NCBI RefSeq assembly: GCF_029051725.1
Contig: NZ_JAACFU010000007.1
Location: 124,001-188,000 of the forward strand
DNA from: Bradyrhizobium sp. CSS354
Lineage (GTDB): Bacteria > Pseudomonadota > Alphaproteobacteria > Rhizobiales > Xanthobacteraceae
DNA: 64,000 bases
Direction of reading: 5' to 3'
Shown: in pieces, positions 43,737-50,558 of the stretch
Position numbering within the stretch: position 1 is the first letter of the stretch
Layout of the letters: the number at the start of each line of letters is the position of its first letter
Made by a program: the position numbers and the translations under genes
Notes under the pieces: model-generated
What the model saw: the letters and a program-made list of their open reading frames with translations, nothing else
Told to the model about the DNA's origin: nothing
The model's database searches: none

Positions 43737-44732
43737 ATGAAGAAGGTCAGTACGAAAGGAAAGAGCCCGCGCCGAAATGCCGTCAAGGGAAATTCCTCAG
43801 CCGTTCTGAACGTGCCCGCCTACAGGCTCTACGGCGAAGATCGCACACAATCGATCTTCGGATTCTTTCACATCGAGCCGTTTTTCGTGCGCAACATACC
43901 CAACAATTGGCGTATCAGCCCGCATCGGCATCCGGACTTCGATCAGTTGTCCATACTCCTTGGCGGCCAATGCAACTTTCAGCACGACGGTCGCAAGGAA
44001 TCCGTTGGCGCGCCATCTTGCGTCTATACGCCTGCCAATGTCGTGCATGAGTTCGTCTATGAACCTGATGCGAAAGGTTTCGTGATCAGCGTGTCCTCCG
44101 ATTTCGCGGCGGGGCTTCCCTCAGTGGAAGGTGCACTGAACGCAGCGCTGCTGCGCCTTTCCTCCCACCGGATCGTCCTATTTCCGCCCGACGCAGCCGC
44201 AACGTCGCTGCAAAGTCTTGTCAACCAAATTGCCGCGAACTTCGAACGAGCCCATCGGTACCGACGTGATGTTCTGCGATACCTTTTCGCTTGCCTTCTC
44301 CTGGAAATCGACGGCGTGGTGTTGCGGGCTCAGCCCGATGCCTTGGGACTCCGACCAGAGGGTGTGGCCGCCGAGCTTTTTCAACGCTTCAAGGATCTCC
44401 TGCGATCGGTAATCGGAGCTGTCGGATTTTCCGAGAACGAGCGGCCCCAGGCGCACACCGTCGAGGTCTTTGCCGAGCGTCTCTCGACGACAACGTACGT
44501 GCTTAACTCGGCGTGCCAAAGGGTGAGCGGCGCCAGTGCGCGCGAACTCATCCATGCGGCCGTTTTGGAGCAGGCAACCCGGCTTCTTCTCTATTCGAGC
44601 AAGCCGGTGAAGGAAATCTCGTTCCTGCTCGGCTACTCCCACGCATCTCACTTCGCTCGATTCTTCAAGCAGCGGAGGGGGACCACCCCCGAAATATTCA
44701 GGGCAAGCTTCCTGGCTGGTTCCGACGCCTAG
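43737..44732 (+). CDS. AraC family transcriptional regulator
   Basis: This protein has 331 residues from ATG 43737. The N-terminal cupin-like sensor domain has the HRHPDFDQLSILLGG and FQHDG motifs (residues 63-85) typical of PobR/HpaA-type activators of aromatic catabolism. The C-terminal part has two helix-turn-helix motifs: VEVFAERLSTTTYVLNSACQRVSGASARELIHAAVLEQATRLL and VKEISFLLGYSHASHFARFFKQRRGTTPEIFR (ends near 325). The N terminus is unusually basic (KKVSTKGKSPRRNAVKG). It lies on the same strand 27 nt after the dioxygenase, so it probably activates its own operon in response to the aromatic substrate. Confidence 0.88.
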   Translation: MKKVSTKGKSPRRNAVKGNSSAVLNVPAYRLYGEDRTQSIFGFFHIEPFFVRNIPNNWRISPHRHPDFDQLSILLGGQCNFQHDGRKESVGAPSCVYTPANVVHEFVYEPDAKGFVISVSSDFAAGLPSVEGALNAALLRLSSHRIVLFPPDAAATSLQSLVNQIAANFERAHRYRRDVLRYLFACLLLEIDGVVLRAQPDALGLRPEGVAAELFQRFKDLLRSVIGAVGFSENERPQAHTVEVFAERLSTTTYVLNSACQRVSGASARELIHAAVLEQATRLLLYSSKPVKEISFLLGYSHASHFARFFKQRRGTTPEIFRASFLAGSDA

Positions 44733-44785
44733 CGTTTCTCGACCTCGTCGCTTCAATAGTTCGCGTTTCAATATGGGAGAAATCA

Positions 44786-45172
44786 GTGGCCCGCATCGTA
44801 ATCAACAATCCTGCGCTTCCGCGATCTAAATCTCCGCATTCCAATGCGGTGCGCGTAGGTAACCTTATCTTCGTTTCGGGCTTTCCCGGTTACGACGAGA
44901 ACGTCCAAGTGGCAAAGGGCGATTTCGCGGCCCAGATGCGTCTGGCGTTGAAGAACGTTAAAGCCACTCTCGAATACGCTGGCAGTTCGCTCGAAAAGGT
45001 CGCGAAAGTTAACGTGTACCTCGATCGGCGCGCCGATTTCGACGAACTAAATGAAATCTACAAAGAGTTCTTCGGCAACGAGCCGTCGCAGTGGCCCGCT
45101 CGCACGACGGTCGAGGCGCGGCTTCCACGGAAGGACTTCCTGCTGGAGATCGATTGCATCGCGGAAGTCTGA
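44786..45172 (+). CDS. RidA family enamine/imine deaminase
   Basis: This protein has 128 residues from GTG 44786, with GGGAGAA 5 nt upstream. There is no signal peptide. Family features: SKSPHSNAVRVGNLIFVSGFPGYDE, DFAAQMRLALKNVKATLEYAGSSLEKVAKVNVYLDRRADF, and WPARTTVEARLPRKDFLLEIDCIAEV with the catalytic R106 and E121 intact. RidA proteins hydrolyse reactive enamines and imines, and one branch acts as 2-aminomuconate deaminase downstream of 3-hydroxyanthranilate cleavage. Position as the last gene of the cluster fits either that step or protection from reactive intermediates. Confidence 0.85.
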   Translation: MARIVINNPALPRSKSPHSNAVRVGNLIFVSGFPGYDENVQVAKGDFAAQMRLALKNVKATLEYAGSSLEKVAKVNVYLDRRADFDELNEIYKEFFGNEPSQWPARTTVEARLPRKDFLLEIDCIAEV

Positions 45173-45593
45173 TGGACCGATATTCCAACCACAAACGGAG
45201 CAAATAGTGTCAATGTTGACCCGCAGATCACGCGAAGGCAGCCGATATCTTGATGGCAGCCGAAAGCCAACGAAAGCAAGCGAAGCAGATTTCCACGACT
45301 TGGCCCGACATCACATTCGAATTTCGGTCGCGCGGCGCGGCAGTCGACGTCGATCAGATCTGCTTTGGGTTGGCGTCCGGACCATCGTTCCTGCGGGCCA
45401 TCTGCTCGATTCCGTCGTTCGGAATAGCGAAATTCGCCGCGATCATTTGATTTCCTGATGCCAACAAAAATACCAACAATTGGACGGCGGGACTCGCTTT
45501 CTAACCAGTGTTTTCAACGAGTCTTGAAAATTCTCCCAAAAAACGGAATCGAACAGATGGTTTAACTTATTATTTCTATTGGTGTTTTCATCT
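45173..45593. other. Gene-poor island right arm
   Basis: This is 421 bp between the RidA gene and tRNA-Leu with no supported gene. It holds the right copy of the edge repeat (45413-45488) and an A/T-rich stretch (45,530-45,590) unlike the surrounding genome. It is likely what remains of an integration module, with the recombinase gene lost. Confidence 0.6.
45413..45488. repeat. Right copy of degenerate island-edge repeat
   Basis: This is an imperfect direct repeat of 39212-39296, with ATGCCAACA (45458-45466) and ATACCAACA (45470-45478) again 12 bp apart, followed by GGACGGC (45482-45488). The left copy lies 12 bp from its attachment repeat, whereas this one lies about 105 bp from the tRNA end. 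This hints at a second, shorter element between it and the tRNA. Confidence 0.5.
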
Positions 45594-45678
45594 TGGTGCC
45601 CCTGGCCGGAATCGAACCAGCACTCCTTGCGGAACTCGATTTTGAGTCGAGCGCGTCTACCAGTTCCGCCACAGGGGC
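45594..45678 (-). tRNA. tRNA-Leu (anticodon CAA)
   Basis: This 85-nt class II tRNA on the minus strand includes an encoded CCA. The acceptor stem GCCCCTG / CAGGGGC is perfect. The anticodon arm is CTCGA-CTCAAAA-TCGAG, giving anticodon CAA (reads UUG). A variable arm (TTCCGCAAGGAGT) and a T-arm with GGTTCGATTCC follow. The gene is intact although its 3' end is the presumed integration site of the island to the left. Confidence 0.96.
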
Positions 45679-45832
45679 CTTCGGTCAGCCCCAAACAGGG
45701 CGTCGCGAAGCCGGCGGACTATAGCCATGGACAAAGCGGGGTCAACCCGCGCCAAAGTGATCCCGGCCGTTCTCGACAGCCGCGTGAGCCGGGGTTACAG
45801 CCTTGGAAAGGGACCATCGAAAAGGGGCTGCC

Positions 45833-46372
45833 GTGACGACCCAGAGTGCCGCAATACCTGCATTCAAATCGGCGGCCACCAGCCCTGCTCTGACTGCCTC
45901 GCTCGCTGTGACCCTGGTTGCGGCTGCCACGATCGCAGGCGCCTGGTTCTTCCAGTTGGTGCTCGGGATCGTGCCCTGTCCGCTCTGCCTGGAGCAGCGC
46001 TACGCCTATTACCTCGCGATCCCGCTCGGCTTGCTTATCGCACTTGCGGCGCGGGGCGGTGCGCCGAGACCGCTGCTGCTCGCGGGCTTTGCGATCCTTG
46101 TGCTGGCGAGCCTCGGCAATGCCGGGCTCGGCACCTATCATTCCGGCGTCGAATGGGGCTTTTGGAAGGGACCGACGGACTGCTCCGGTCCCGTCGTCAA
46201 TCTCGGCAGCGCCACCGACCTGCTGTCGCGGCTCGACACCGTGAAAGTGGTCCGCTGCGACGAGGTGCAGTGGCGCTTTCTCGGCCTCTCGCTTGCCGGC
46301 TACAACGTGCTGATCTCGCTCTTGATGGCTGCGATCGCCGGGTGGGGATTGGTTGCGACGGCGAAGCGCTGA
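45833..46372 (+). CDS. dsbB: Disulfide bond formation protein B
   Basis: This protein has 179 residues from GTG 45833, with AAAGGGG 5-6 nt upstream. It is an inner-membrane quinone reductase that re-oxidises DsbA. Four membrane segments are seen. The first periplasmic pair is C49-P-L-C52 (GIVPCPLCLEQRYAYY), and the second pair is C117 (GPTDCSGP) and C142 (VVRCDEVQW), the full set for DsbB activity. EQR after the CPLC motif is a family hallmark. A DsbA-like gene lies 5 kb away at 51353, not in the same operon. Confidence 0.9.
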   Translation: MTTQSAAIPAFKSAATSPALTASLAVTLVAAATIAGAWFFQLVLGIVPCPLCLEQRYAYYLAIPLGLLIALAARGGAPRPLLLAGFAILVLASLGNAGLGTYHSGVEWGFWKGPTDCSGPVVNLGSATDLLSRLDTVKVVRCDEVQWRFLGLSLAGYNVLISLLMAAIAGWGLVATAKR

Positions 46373-46375
46373 GGC

Positions 46376-47461
46376 TCAATCATCCACATCGTCCTGCGTC
46401 CGGCCGAACAGGCGCACGATGCCCGGCGTCGCGATCGTCACGAACACGAAACGCGAGAGGTGATGGGCGCCGACGAAGATCGGGTCGATGTGCAGCGTCA
46501 GGGCCAGCGCTAACATGGCATCCATCGCGCCCGGTGCGTAGGCGACCACGACGTCGGAGAATTTCACCTGCGTGGTGAGCGCCACGATGCCGACGAAGAT
46601 CGCGGAGACTGCGATGGCGACGGCAAACGAACCCAGCGCCGCGTTGATGTGGCCGGCGAGCGTCTTGATCCGCATCCGCGCGAAGCGGCTGCCGATCAGG
46701 GCGCCGATGCCGACCAGCGCCACGCCGCGTACCCAGTCCGGCAGGCCGCCCTCGACCCAGCCCGCGCCATGCAGCACGCTTGAGCCGATCATCGCGCCGA
46801 ACATCCAGCTCGCCGGAAACCTGATCAGCCGCAGGACGAGCGCCGCGGCTAGCGAGGCCGCGACCAGCTCGACGAGGTCGAGCGGCGAGGCAATCGTCGT
46901 CGCCAGCGACGGCGCGACGGAGGGGGCGACGCCGGCGAACGCCAGCACCATCGGCAGCGCCGCGGTGAGGATGATGACGCGCATGGTCTGCACCACCGCG
47001 ATCCCCGGCAAATCGGCGCCGCGCTCGACCGCCAAAATCGTGATCTGCGACAGCGCGCCGGGGCTGCCGGCGAGGAAGGCCGAGGTGCGGTCCCAGCCGT
47101 GGAAGCGCTGGAGATAATAGCTGGAGCCGAAGGTCGAGCAAAAGGTCGCGAGCGCGAGCAGCCCGATGGTGAGCGGATAGGCACTGACCTGTTGAAGCAG
47201 GTGCCGCGAGACGACCGAGCCTAATGAAATGCCGAGCAGCACCAGCACGGTCTGGGTCAGGATCGGCGGCAGCGTCAGCTGGCGACCGGCGATCGCGGCG
47301 ATCCCGACCGCGATCATCGAGCCCGAGATCAATCCCCCGGGAAGGCTCGCGAGCAGAAACACGAGGCCACCGGCGGTGCCAATGACGAGCGTTTCCACCG
47401 TGCTCAAGATCTTGGCACGGCTCGGCCATTCGAACGGCGGGGAGGCGGTGATTTGCTTCAC
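46376..47461 (-). CDS. AbrB family membrane protein (AmoA-like)
   Basis: This protein has 361 residues from GTG 47461. About ten hydrophobic segments arranged as two similar halves each end in a conserved block: GTAGGLVFLLASLPGGLISGSMIAVGIAAIAGR and VLRLIRFPASWMFGAMIGSSVLHGAG. The VVAYAPGAMDAMLALALTLHIDPIFVGAHHLSRFVFV segment is characteristic of PF05145 (often misnamed ammonia monooxygenase, or AbrB duplication proteins). These are probably transporters or regulators in the membrane, and substrate is unknown. It is convergent with dsbB, the stops being 3 nt apart. Confidence 0.85.
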   Translation of the reverse strand: MKQITASPPFEWPSRAKILSTVETLVIGTAGGLVFLLASLPGGLISGSMIAVGIAAIAGRQLTLPPILTQTVLVLLGISLGSVVSRHLLQQVSAYPLTIGLLALATFCSTFGSSYYLQRFHGWDRTSAFLAGSPGALSQITILAVERGADLPGIAVVQTMRVIILTAALPMVLAFAGVAPSVAPSLATTIASPLDLVELVAASLAAALVLRLIRFPASWMFGAMIGSSVLHGAGWVEGGLPDWVRGVALVGIGALIGSRFARMRIKTLAGHINAALGSFAVAIAVSAIFVGIVALTTQVKFSDVVVAYAPGAMDAMLALALTLHIDPIFVGAHHLSRFVFVTIATPGIVRLFGRTQDDVDD

Positions 47462-47559
47462 ACCGCCTTATCGCAAATCAGCGAGAGGCGCACAATTGCG
47501 GCCACGTCATGCCGCAATGCGCGCGCCTCTCGCCGAAGCCGGCGAGGACCGTGACGGGT

Positions 47560-47832
47560 TTACTTCTTGTCGGCGGGAGCCGCGGTCGCGCCAGCCTTGG
47601 CTTCCTTCATGCATTCGCGGCGGAATTTCTTGCGCTCCTTGCCCTTCAATCCTTTGGTATCTGCCTGCTTGGAGCATTCGAGCGATCCGGCCGAGCGCTC
47701 CTTCGGCGCCTTCTTGTCGGTGGTCGCGGCGGCATCGGTTTTGGCTGCCGGCGCGGCGGTCTGCGCGAAGGCAGTGCCGGTGGCGAGCAGGGAGGCGAGA
47801 GCGACGACGGCGAGGCGAGATGAGAAGGTCAT
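47560..47832 (-). CDS. PsiF-repeat exported protein
   Basis: This protein has 90 residues from ATG 47832. A signal peptide (RLAVVALASLLATGTAFAQ) is followed by an Ala/Thr/Lys-rich linker. A single PsiF repeat (RSAGSLECSKQADTKGLKGKERKKFRRECMKEAKA) carries its two cysteines. PsiF was named for phosphate-starvation induction in Escherichia coli. No Pho box was identified here. It is periplasmic, small and basic. It sits 98 nt after the AbrB-family gene start, in the same direction. Confidence 0.82.
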   Translation of the reverse strand: MTFSSRLAVVALASLLATGTAFAQTAAPAAKTDAAATTDKKAPKERSAGSLECSKQADTKGLKGKERKKFRRECMKEAKAGATAAPADKK

Positions 47833-48033
47833 GGTGCTGCACTCTTCTTGCGGGAATTGCGAAGGGCGCGAAAGTCGGCTGGCGTTGCTGAACGCGACAT
47901 GAATAATTTGAACGTAGAGGATCACTATATTTTGGCGGCAGGAGCCATCGCTTCCTTGTCGCGAGCAGGCGGCACGCTAGGATAGAATCCTCGGTTCACT
48001 TTCCCCGGGGGAAGATCAAGGAGGAGACCCAGG

Positions 48034-48516
48034 ATGACCATCCAATCAAAGTTGCTGTGTGCAGTTGCGCTGTCGGGATTTGCCGCGCTGGTGGCGAGTG
48101 CGCCGGCGCAGGCGCTGACCTCGCAGGAGTGCAGCGCGAAATACCAGGCCGCCAAGAAGGACGGCTCGCTCGGCACCACGAAGTGGAATGACTTCCGCAA
48201 GGCCCAGTGCGGCGCGGACGCGACGCCAGCGGCTGCGCCGACCGCGGCCGCTCCCGCTGCGCCCGCCGAGCCGAAGCAGGCGAAGAAGGAGGCCGCCCCG
48301 GCTGCTGCGCCGACCCTGCCGGCCGGCCCCGCGATCTATCCGAACGCGGTCGATCCGAAATACGCCAAGGAGACCCCCGGCAAGGGGCGCCTGCACACCT
48401 GCGTCGACCAGTACAATGCCAACAAAACCACCAACGGCAATGGCGGCATGAAGTGGATCGAGAAGGGCGGCGGCTATTACAGCGAATGCAACAAGAAGCT
48501 GAAGGGCGCCGCCTGA
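48034..48516 (+). CDS. Exported protein with two cysteine modules
   Basis: This protein has 160 residues from ATG 48034, with AAGGAGGAGACC as a strong ribosome site. A signal peptide (LLCAVALSGFAALVASAPAQA) precedes module 1 (LTSQECSAKYQAAKKDGSLGTTKWNDFRKAQCG), an Ala/Pro/Lys-rich linker (residues 62-100), and module 2 (GRLHTCVDQYNANKTTNGNGGMKWIEKGGGYYSECNKKLKG). Each module has one cysteine pair and a KW.. core, so they look like diverged repeats. It is probably periplasmic. Function is unknown; weakly PsiF-like by pattern. Confidence 0.72.
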   Translation: MTIQSKLLCAVALSGFAALVASAPAQALTSQECSAKYQAAKKDGSLGTTKWNDFRKAQCGADATPAAAPTAAAPAAPAEPKQAKKEAAPAAAPTLPAGPAIYPNAVDPKYAKETPGKGRLHTCVDQYNANKTTNGNGGMKWIEKGGGYYSECNKKLKGAA

Positions 48517-48532
48517 AGCTTTAAGACGACGC

Positions 48533-48564
48533 AGAGGCCGGAGCCAAGCTCCGGCCTCTTGCTT
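48533..48564. terminator. Terminator between convergent genes
   Basis: This is a perfect 11-bp stem (AGAGGCCGGAG / CTCCGGCCTCT) with a 5-nt loop, followed by TGCTTC on the plus strand. It lies 17 nt after the stop of the two-module exported protein and touches the end of the convergent TetR gene. Confidence 0.8.
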
Positions 48565-49112
48565 CAATCCAGTAGCTTCTCGGCCGATTTCGCCACGAGC
48601 TGCGATCGCTTGCGCGGACCGCGCTCGACGAACAGCAGGCTCTGGCCGAAGATGAAGCAGTAGAACAGGAAGGCCTGCGCTTCAGCTGCCTCGGTCTCGA
48701 GGCCAGTCGCGCGGTAGAGTTCGGCGACGTGCTTCAGCCGCGCCGCGTCCACGTTCGCCACCGCTGCCGCGGCGCCCTCGTCCGAGCGGGCCCATTGCCG
48801 GATCGCAAGCTCGATTGCCATCCCGTCCGGATTGAGCCGCTCCGAATAGAGCTGGATCACTGCCCGCAGCCGTTCACGGGGCTCTTGGCCATCGAGACTC
48901 GTCTGCTGCGCGATCGCCGTTGAGCGTCCCTCGCGCCAGCGTTCCAGTATGGCACCGAGCAGTGCGGCACGGTCGGCGAAGCGGCGGTAGAAGCCGCCCT
49001 TGGTGACGCCCAGATTCTTGGCGAGCACCTCCACCCGCACCCCTTCGACCCCCGATCGGGCGAGCTCGGTGAGCCCTGCCTCGACCCAGACATCGCCTTT
49101 GCCGTCACTCAT
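48564..49112 (-). CDS. TetR family transcriptional regulator
   Basis: This protein has 182 residues from ATG 49112. The N-terminal helix-turn-helix (residues 10-55) is ELARSGVEGVRVEVLAKNLGVTKGGFYRRFADRAALLGAIL, a classic TetR domain. The C-terminal ligand domain (LRAVIQLYSERLNPDGMAIELAIRQWARSD..) resembles the TetR_C group seen next to fatty-acid genes. It is divergent from two thioesterase genes, and the 109-bp gap holds two copies of a palindrome, so it most likely represses itself and those genes. An acyl-CoA ligand is plausible but inferred. Confidence 0.9.
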   Translation of the reverse strand: MSDGKGDVWVEAGLTELARSGVEGVRVEVLAKNLGVTKGGFYRRFADRAALLGAILERWREGRSTAIAQQTSLDGQEPRERLRAVIQLYSERLNPDGMAIELAIRQWARSDEGAAAAVANVDAARLKHVAELYRATGLETEAAEAQAFLFYCFIFGQSLLFVERGPRKRSQLVAKSAEKLLD

Positions 49113-49132
49113 ACAGGCAGCCTCGCCGATTC

Positions 49133-49187
49133 TTGATACGGTGCCGTATTGCTAACGCGGGAGGAGGTTGATACGCTACCGTATCAA
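49133..49187. promoter_or_regulatory. Twin TetR operators
   Basis: There are two palindromes of the same type, ATACGGTGCCGTAT (49136-49149) and TTGATACGCTACCGTATCAA (49168-49187, two mismatched centre positions). Their centres are 35 bp apart, in the divergent gap. Both share the half-site TTGATACG/CCGTAT. One is nearer the regulator gene and one nearer the thioesterase gene, the expected layout for repression of both promoters. Confidence 0.8.
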
Positions 49188-49221
49188 TCATCAAACGCAG
49201 AAGAGGCCAGGGAGAATTGCG

Positions 49222-49650
49222 ATGGAGCAGGAGGCGACCTATCGCGGCACGGTCTATCCGTGGCAGTGCGATCACGTCGGCCATATGAACATCATGTGGT
49301 ATGTCGGCAAATTCGACGAGGCCAACTGGATTCTGTTCGCCCGCCTCGGGCTGACGCCGAGCTATCTGCGCGGCTCCGGCCGCGGCATGGCCGCCGTGCA
49401 GCAGAACATCACCTACAAGCGCGAGCTGCTCGCCGGTGACATCGTCGAGATACGCAGCCATCTGCTGGAGATCCGCGACAAATCGATCCGCTTCCGGCAC
49501 GACATGACCAATGCCGAGACCGGCGAGATCGCCGCGTTCTGCGAGATCACGGGCGTGCACATAGACCGTAGCCAGCGCAAATCGGTGCCGTTCACGGATG
49601 CCATCCGCGAGATCGCTTTGAGCCATCTCACCGAGCCGGCGGAGGCCTGA
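49222..49650 (+). CDS. Hot-dog acyl-CoA thioesterase (4HBT/YbgC-like)
   Basis: This protein has 142 residues from ATG 49222, with GGGAGAA 6 nt upstream. It is a single hot-dog domain with YPWQCDHVGHMNIMWYVGKFDEANWILFARLGL, where the Asp-His-x-Gly-His-x-Asn block is the active site of 4-hydroxybenzoyl-CoA thioesterase-like enzymes (Asp near residue 16). NITYKRELLAGDIVEIRSHLLEIRDKSIRFRHDM follows. It hydrolyses a CoA thioester; chain or aryl preference is unknown. It is the first gene of the TetR-controlled operon, with the next thioesterase 3 nt downstream. Confidence 0.86.
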   Translation: MEQEATYRGTVYPWQCDHVGHMNIMWYVGKFDEANWILFARLGLTPSYLRGSGRGMAAVQQNITYKRELLAGDIVEIRSHLLEIRDKSIRFRHDMTNAETGEIAAFCEITGVHIDRSQRKSVPFTDAIREIALSHLTEPAEA

Positions 49651-49653
49651 AGC

Positions 49654-50130
49654 ATGGCCGCATTCGAGCTGAAGAACCCGGGCTATCGCGTGGCTGCCAT
49701 CGCCATGTTCGACGGCCAGCCGGCGATGCACACGCTCGGCATCGTGATCGACCGCCTTGCGCCGGGCGAAGTCGAACTGGCCATGCTGCATTCGCCGGCG
49801 CTCACACAACAGAACGGCTTTGTCCACGCCGGCATCATTACCGCAGGACTCGACAACGCCTGTGGTGTTGCCGCCTTCACTCTGATGCCGCCCGAGGCCG
49901 ATATCCTCACCGTCGAGTTCAAGACCACGCTGCTCGCGCCGGCGCGGGGCGAGCGTTTCGTCTTCAAAGCAGAGGTGGTCAAGCCCGGCCGCAAGTTGAC
50001 CTTTTGCGAGGCCAAGGCGTTTGCCGAGCACGAGGGCAAGGTCACGTTGATCGCCACGATGACCGGGACACTGATGGCAATGCTGCCCCGCGCTTCGGCT
50101 TCGCACGAGCCACGCACGACCACCGCATAG
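49654..50130 (+). CDS. PaaI-type hot-dog thioesterase
   Basis: This protein has 158 residues from ATG 49654, 3 nt after the preceding stop. The PaaI/YdiI-type motif is QQNGFVHAGIITAGLDNACGVAAFTLMPPEADILTVEFKTTLLAPARGERFVFKAEVVKPGRKLTFCEAKAF, containing the HAGxxxxxxDxAxG catalytic block. It probably clears aryl- or acyl-CoA thioesters. Together with the upstream hot-dog enzyme and the TetR regulator it forms a small CoA-ester control unit. The C terminus (ASASHEPRTTTA) is short and unstructured. Confidence 0.86.
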   Translation: MAAFELKNPGYRVAAIAMFDGQPAMHTLGIVIDRLAPGEVELAMLHSPALTQQNGFVHAGIITAGLDNACGVAAFTLMPPEADILTVEFKTTLLAPARGERFVFKAEVVKPGRKLTFCEAKAFAEHEGKVTLIATMTGTLMAMLPRASASHEPRTTTA

Positions 50131-50174
50131 CGGTGATTGACAAGACTGTCGGGGCGTCCCTTGATACTCCGGTC

Positions 50175-50558
50175 ATGCTTGCAAGCCTTGGTCTCATTCT
50201 GCTCTGCCAGTTGATCGGCGAAGCCGTCGTGCGCAGCCTCGGGCTGCCGATGCCAGGCCCGGTACTCGGCCTCTTGCTGCTCCTCATCCTGCTGCTCGCA
50301 CGCGACCGCTTTGCGCTTCTCGCGCGCGGGCCGCTGCGCGATGATGGCGTCGAGACGGCGAGCAGGGGTCTATTGGCGCATCTGTCGCTGCTGTTCGTGC
50401 CGGCCGGGGTCGGGGTCGTGCAAAAGCTCGACCTGCTCGCGTCCCACGGCATCGCTATCATCCTCGTGCTCGCGCTGTCGGTGGTCGTCACGCTGCTCGC
50501 GACCGTACTCACCTTCCGTCTGGTCAGCCGCCTGTTGAGGCAACAGGACGCGCGATGA
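50175..50558 (+). CDS. CidA/LrgA family membrane protein
   Basis: This protein has 127 residues from ATG 50175. Four hydrophobic segments carry the LrgA motif LGLILLCQLIGEAVVRSLGLPMPGPVLGLLLLLILLL, then LLAHLSLLFVPAGVGVVQKLDLLASHG. This holin-like partner of LrgB/CidB is linked to murein-hydrolase export or to small-acid (pyruvate, glycolate) transport. Its stop overlaps the start of the lrgB-like gene by 4 nt (ATGA), as in other lrgAB pairs. Confidence 0.88.
   Translation: MLASLGLILLCQLIGEAVVRSLGLPMPGPVLGLLLLLILLLARDRFALLARGPLRDDGVETASRGLLAHLSLLFVPAGVGVVQKLDLLASHGIAIILVLALSVVVTLLATVLTFRLVSRLLRQQDAR

Larger units (their letters stand above)
39186..45608. mobile_element. Putative tRNA-Leu-associated genomic island
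   Basis: The 15-bp sequence TGGTGCCCCTGGCCG occurs as the 3' end of the tRNA-Leu gene (45594-45608) and again at 39186-39200 in the same orientation, as expected when an element integrates at a tRNA 3' end and leaves the tRNA intact. The DNA between is visibly less GC-rich, carries long stretches without genes, and holds an aromatic-amine gene cluster unlike its surroundings. No integrase gene remains, so it looks immobilised. Degenerate repeats near both edges and a tRNA-Ser-like remnant point to more than one integration event. Confidence 0.65.

Noticed and set aside
45443..45694. Minus-strand frame through tRNA-Leu as an integrase C terminus
   Set aside because: It reads through the tRNA gene itself and lacks recombinase motifs (R..HxxR..Y).
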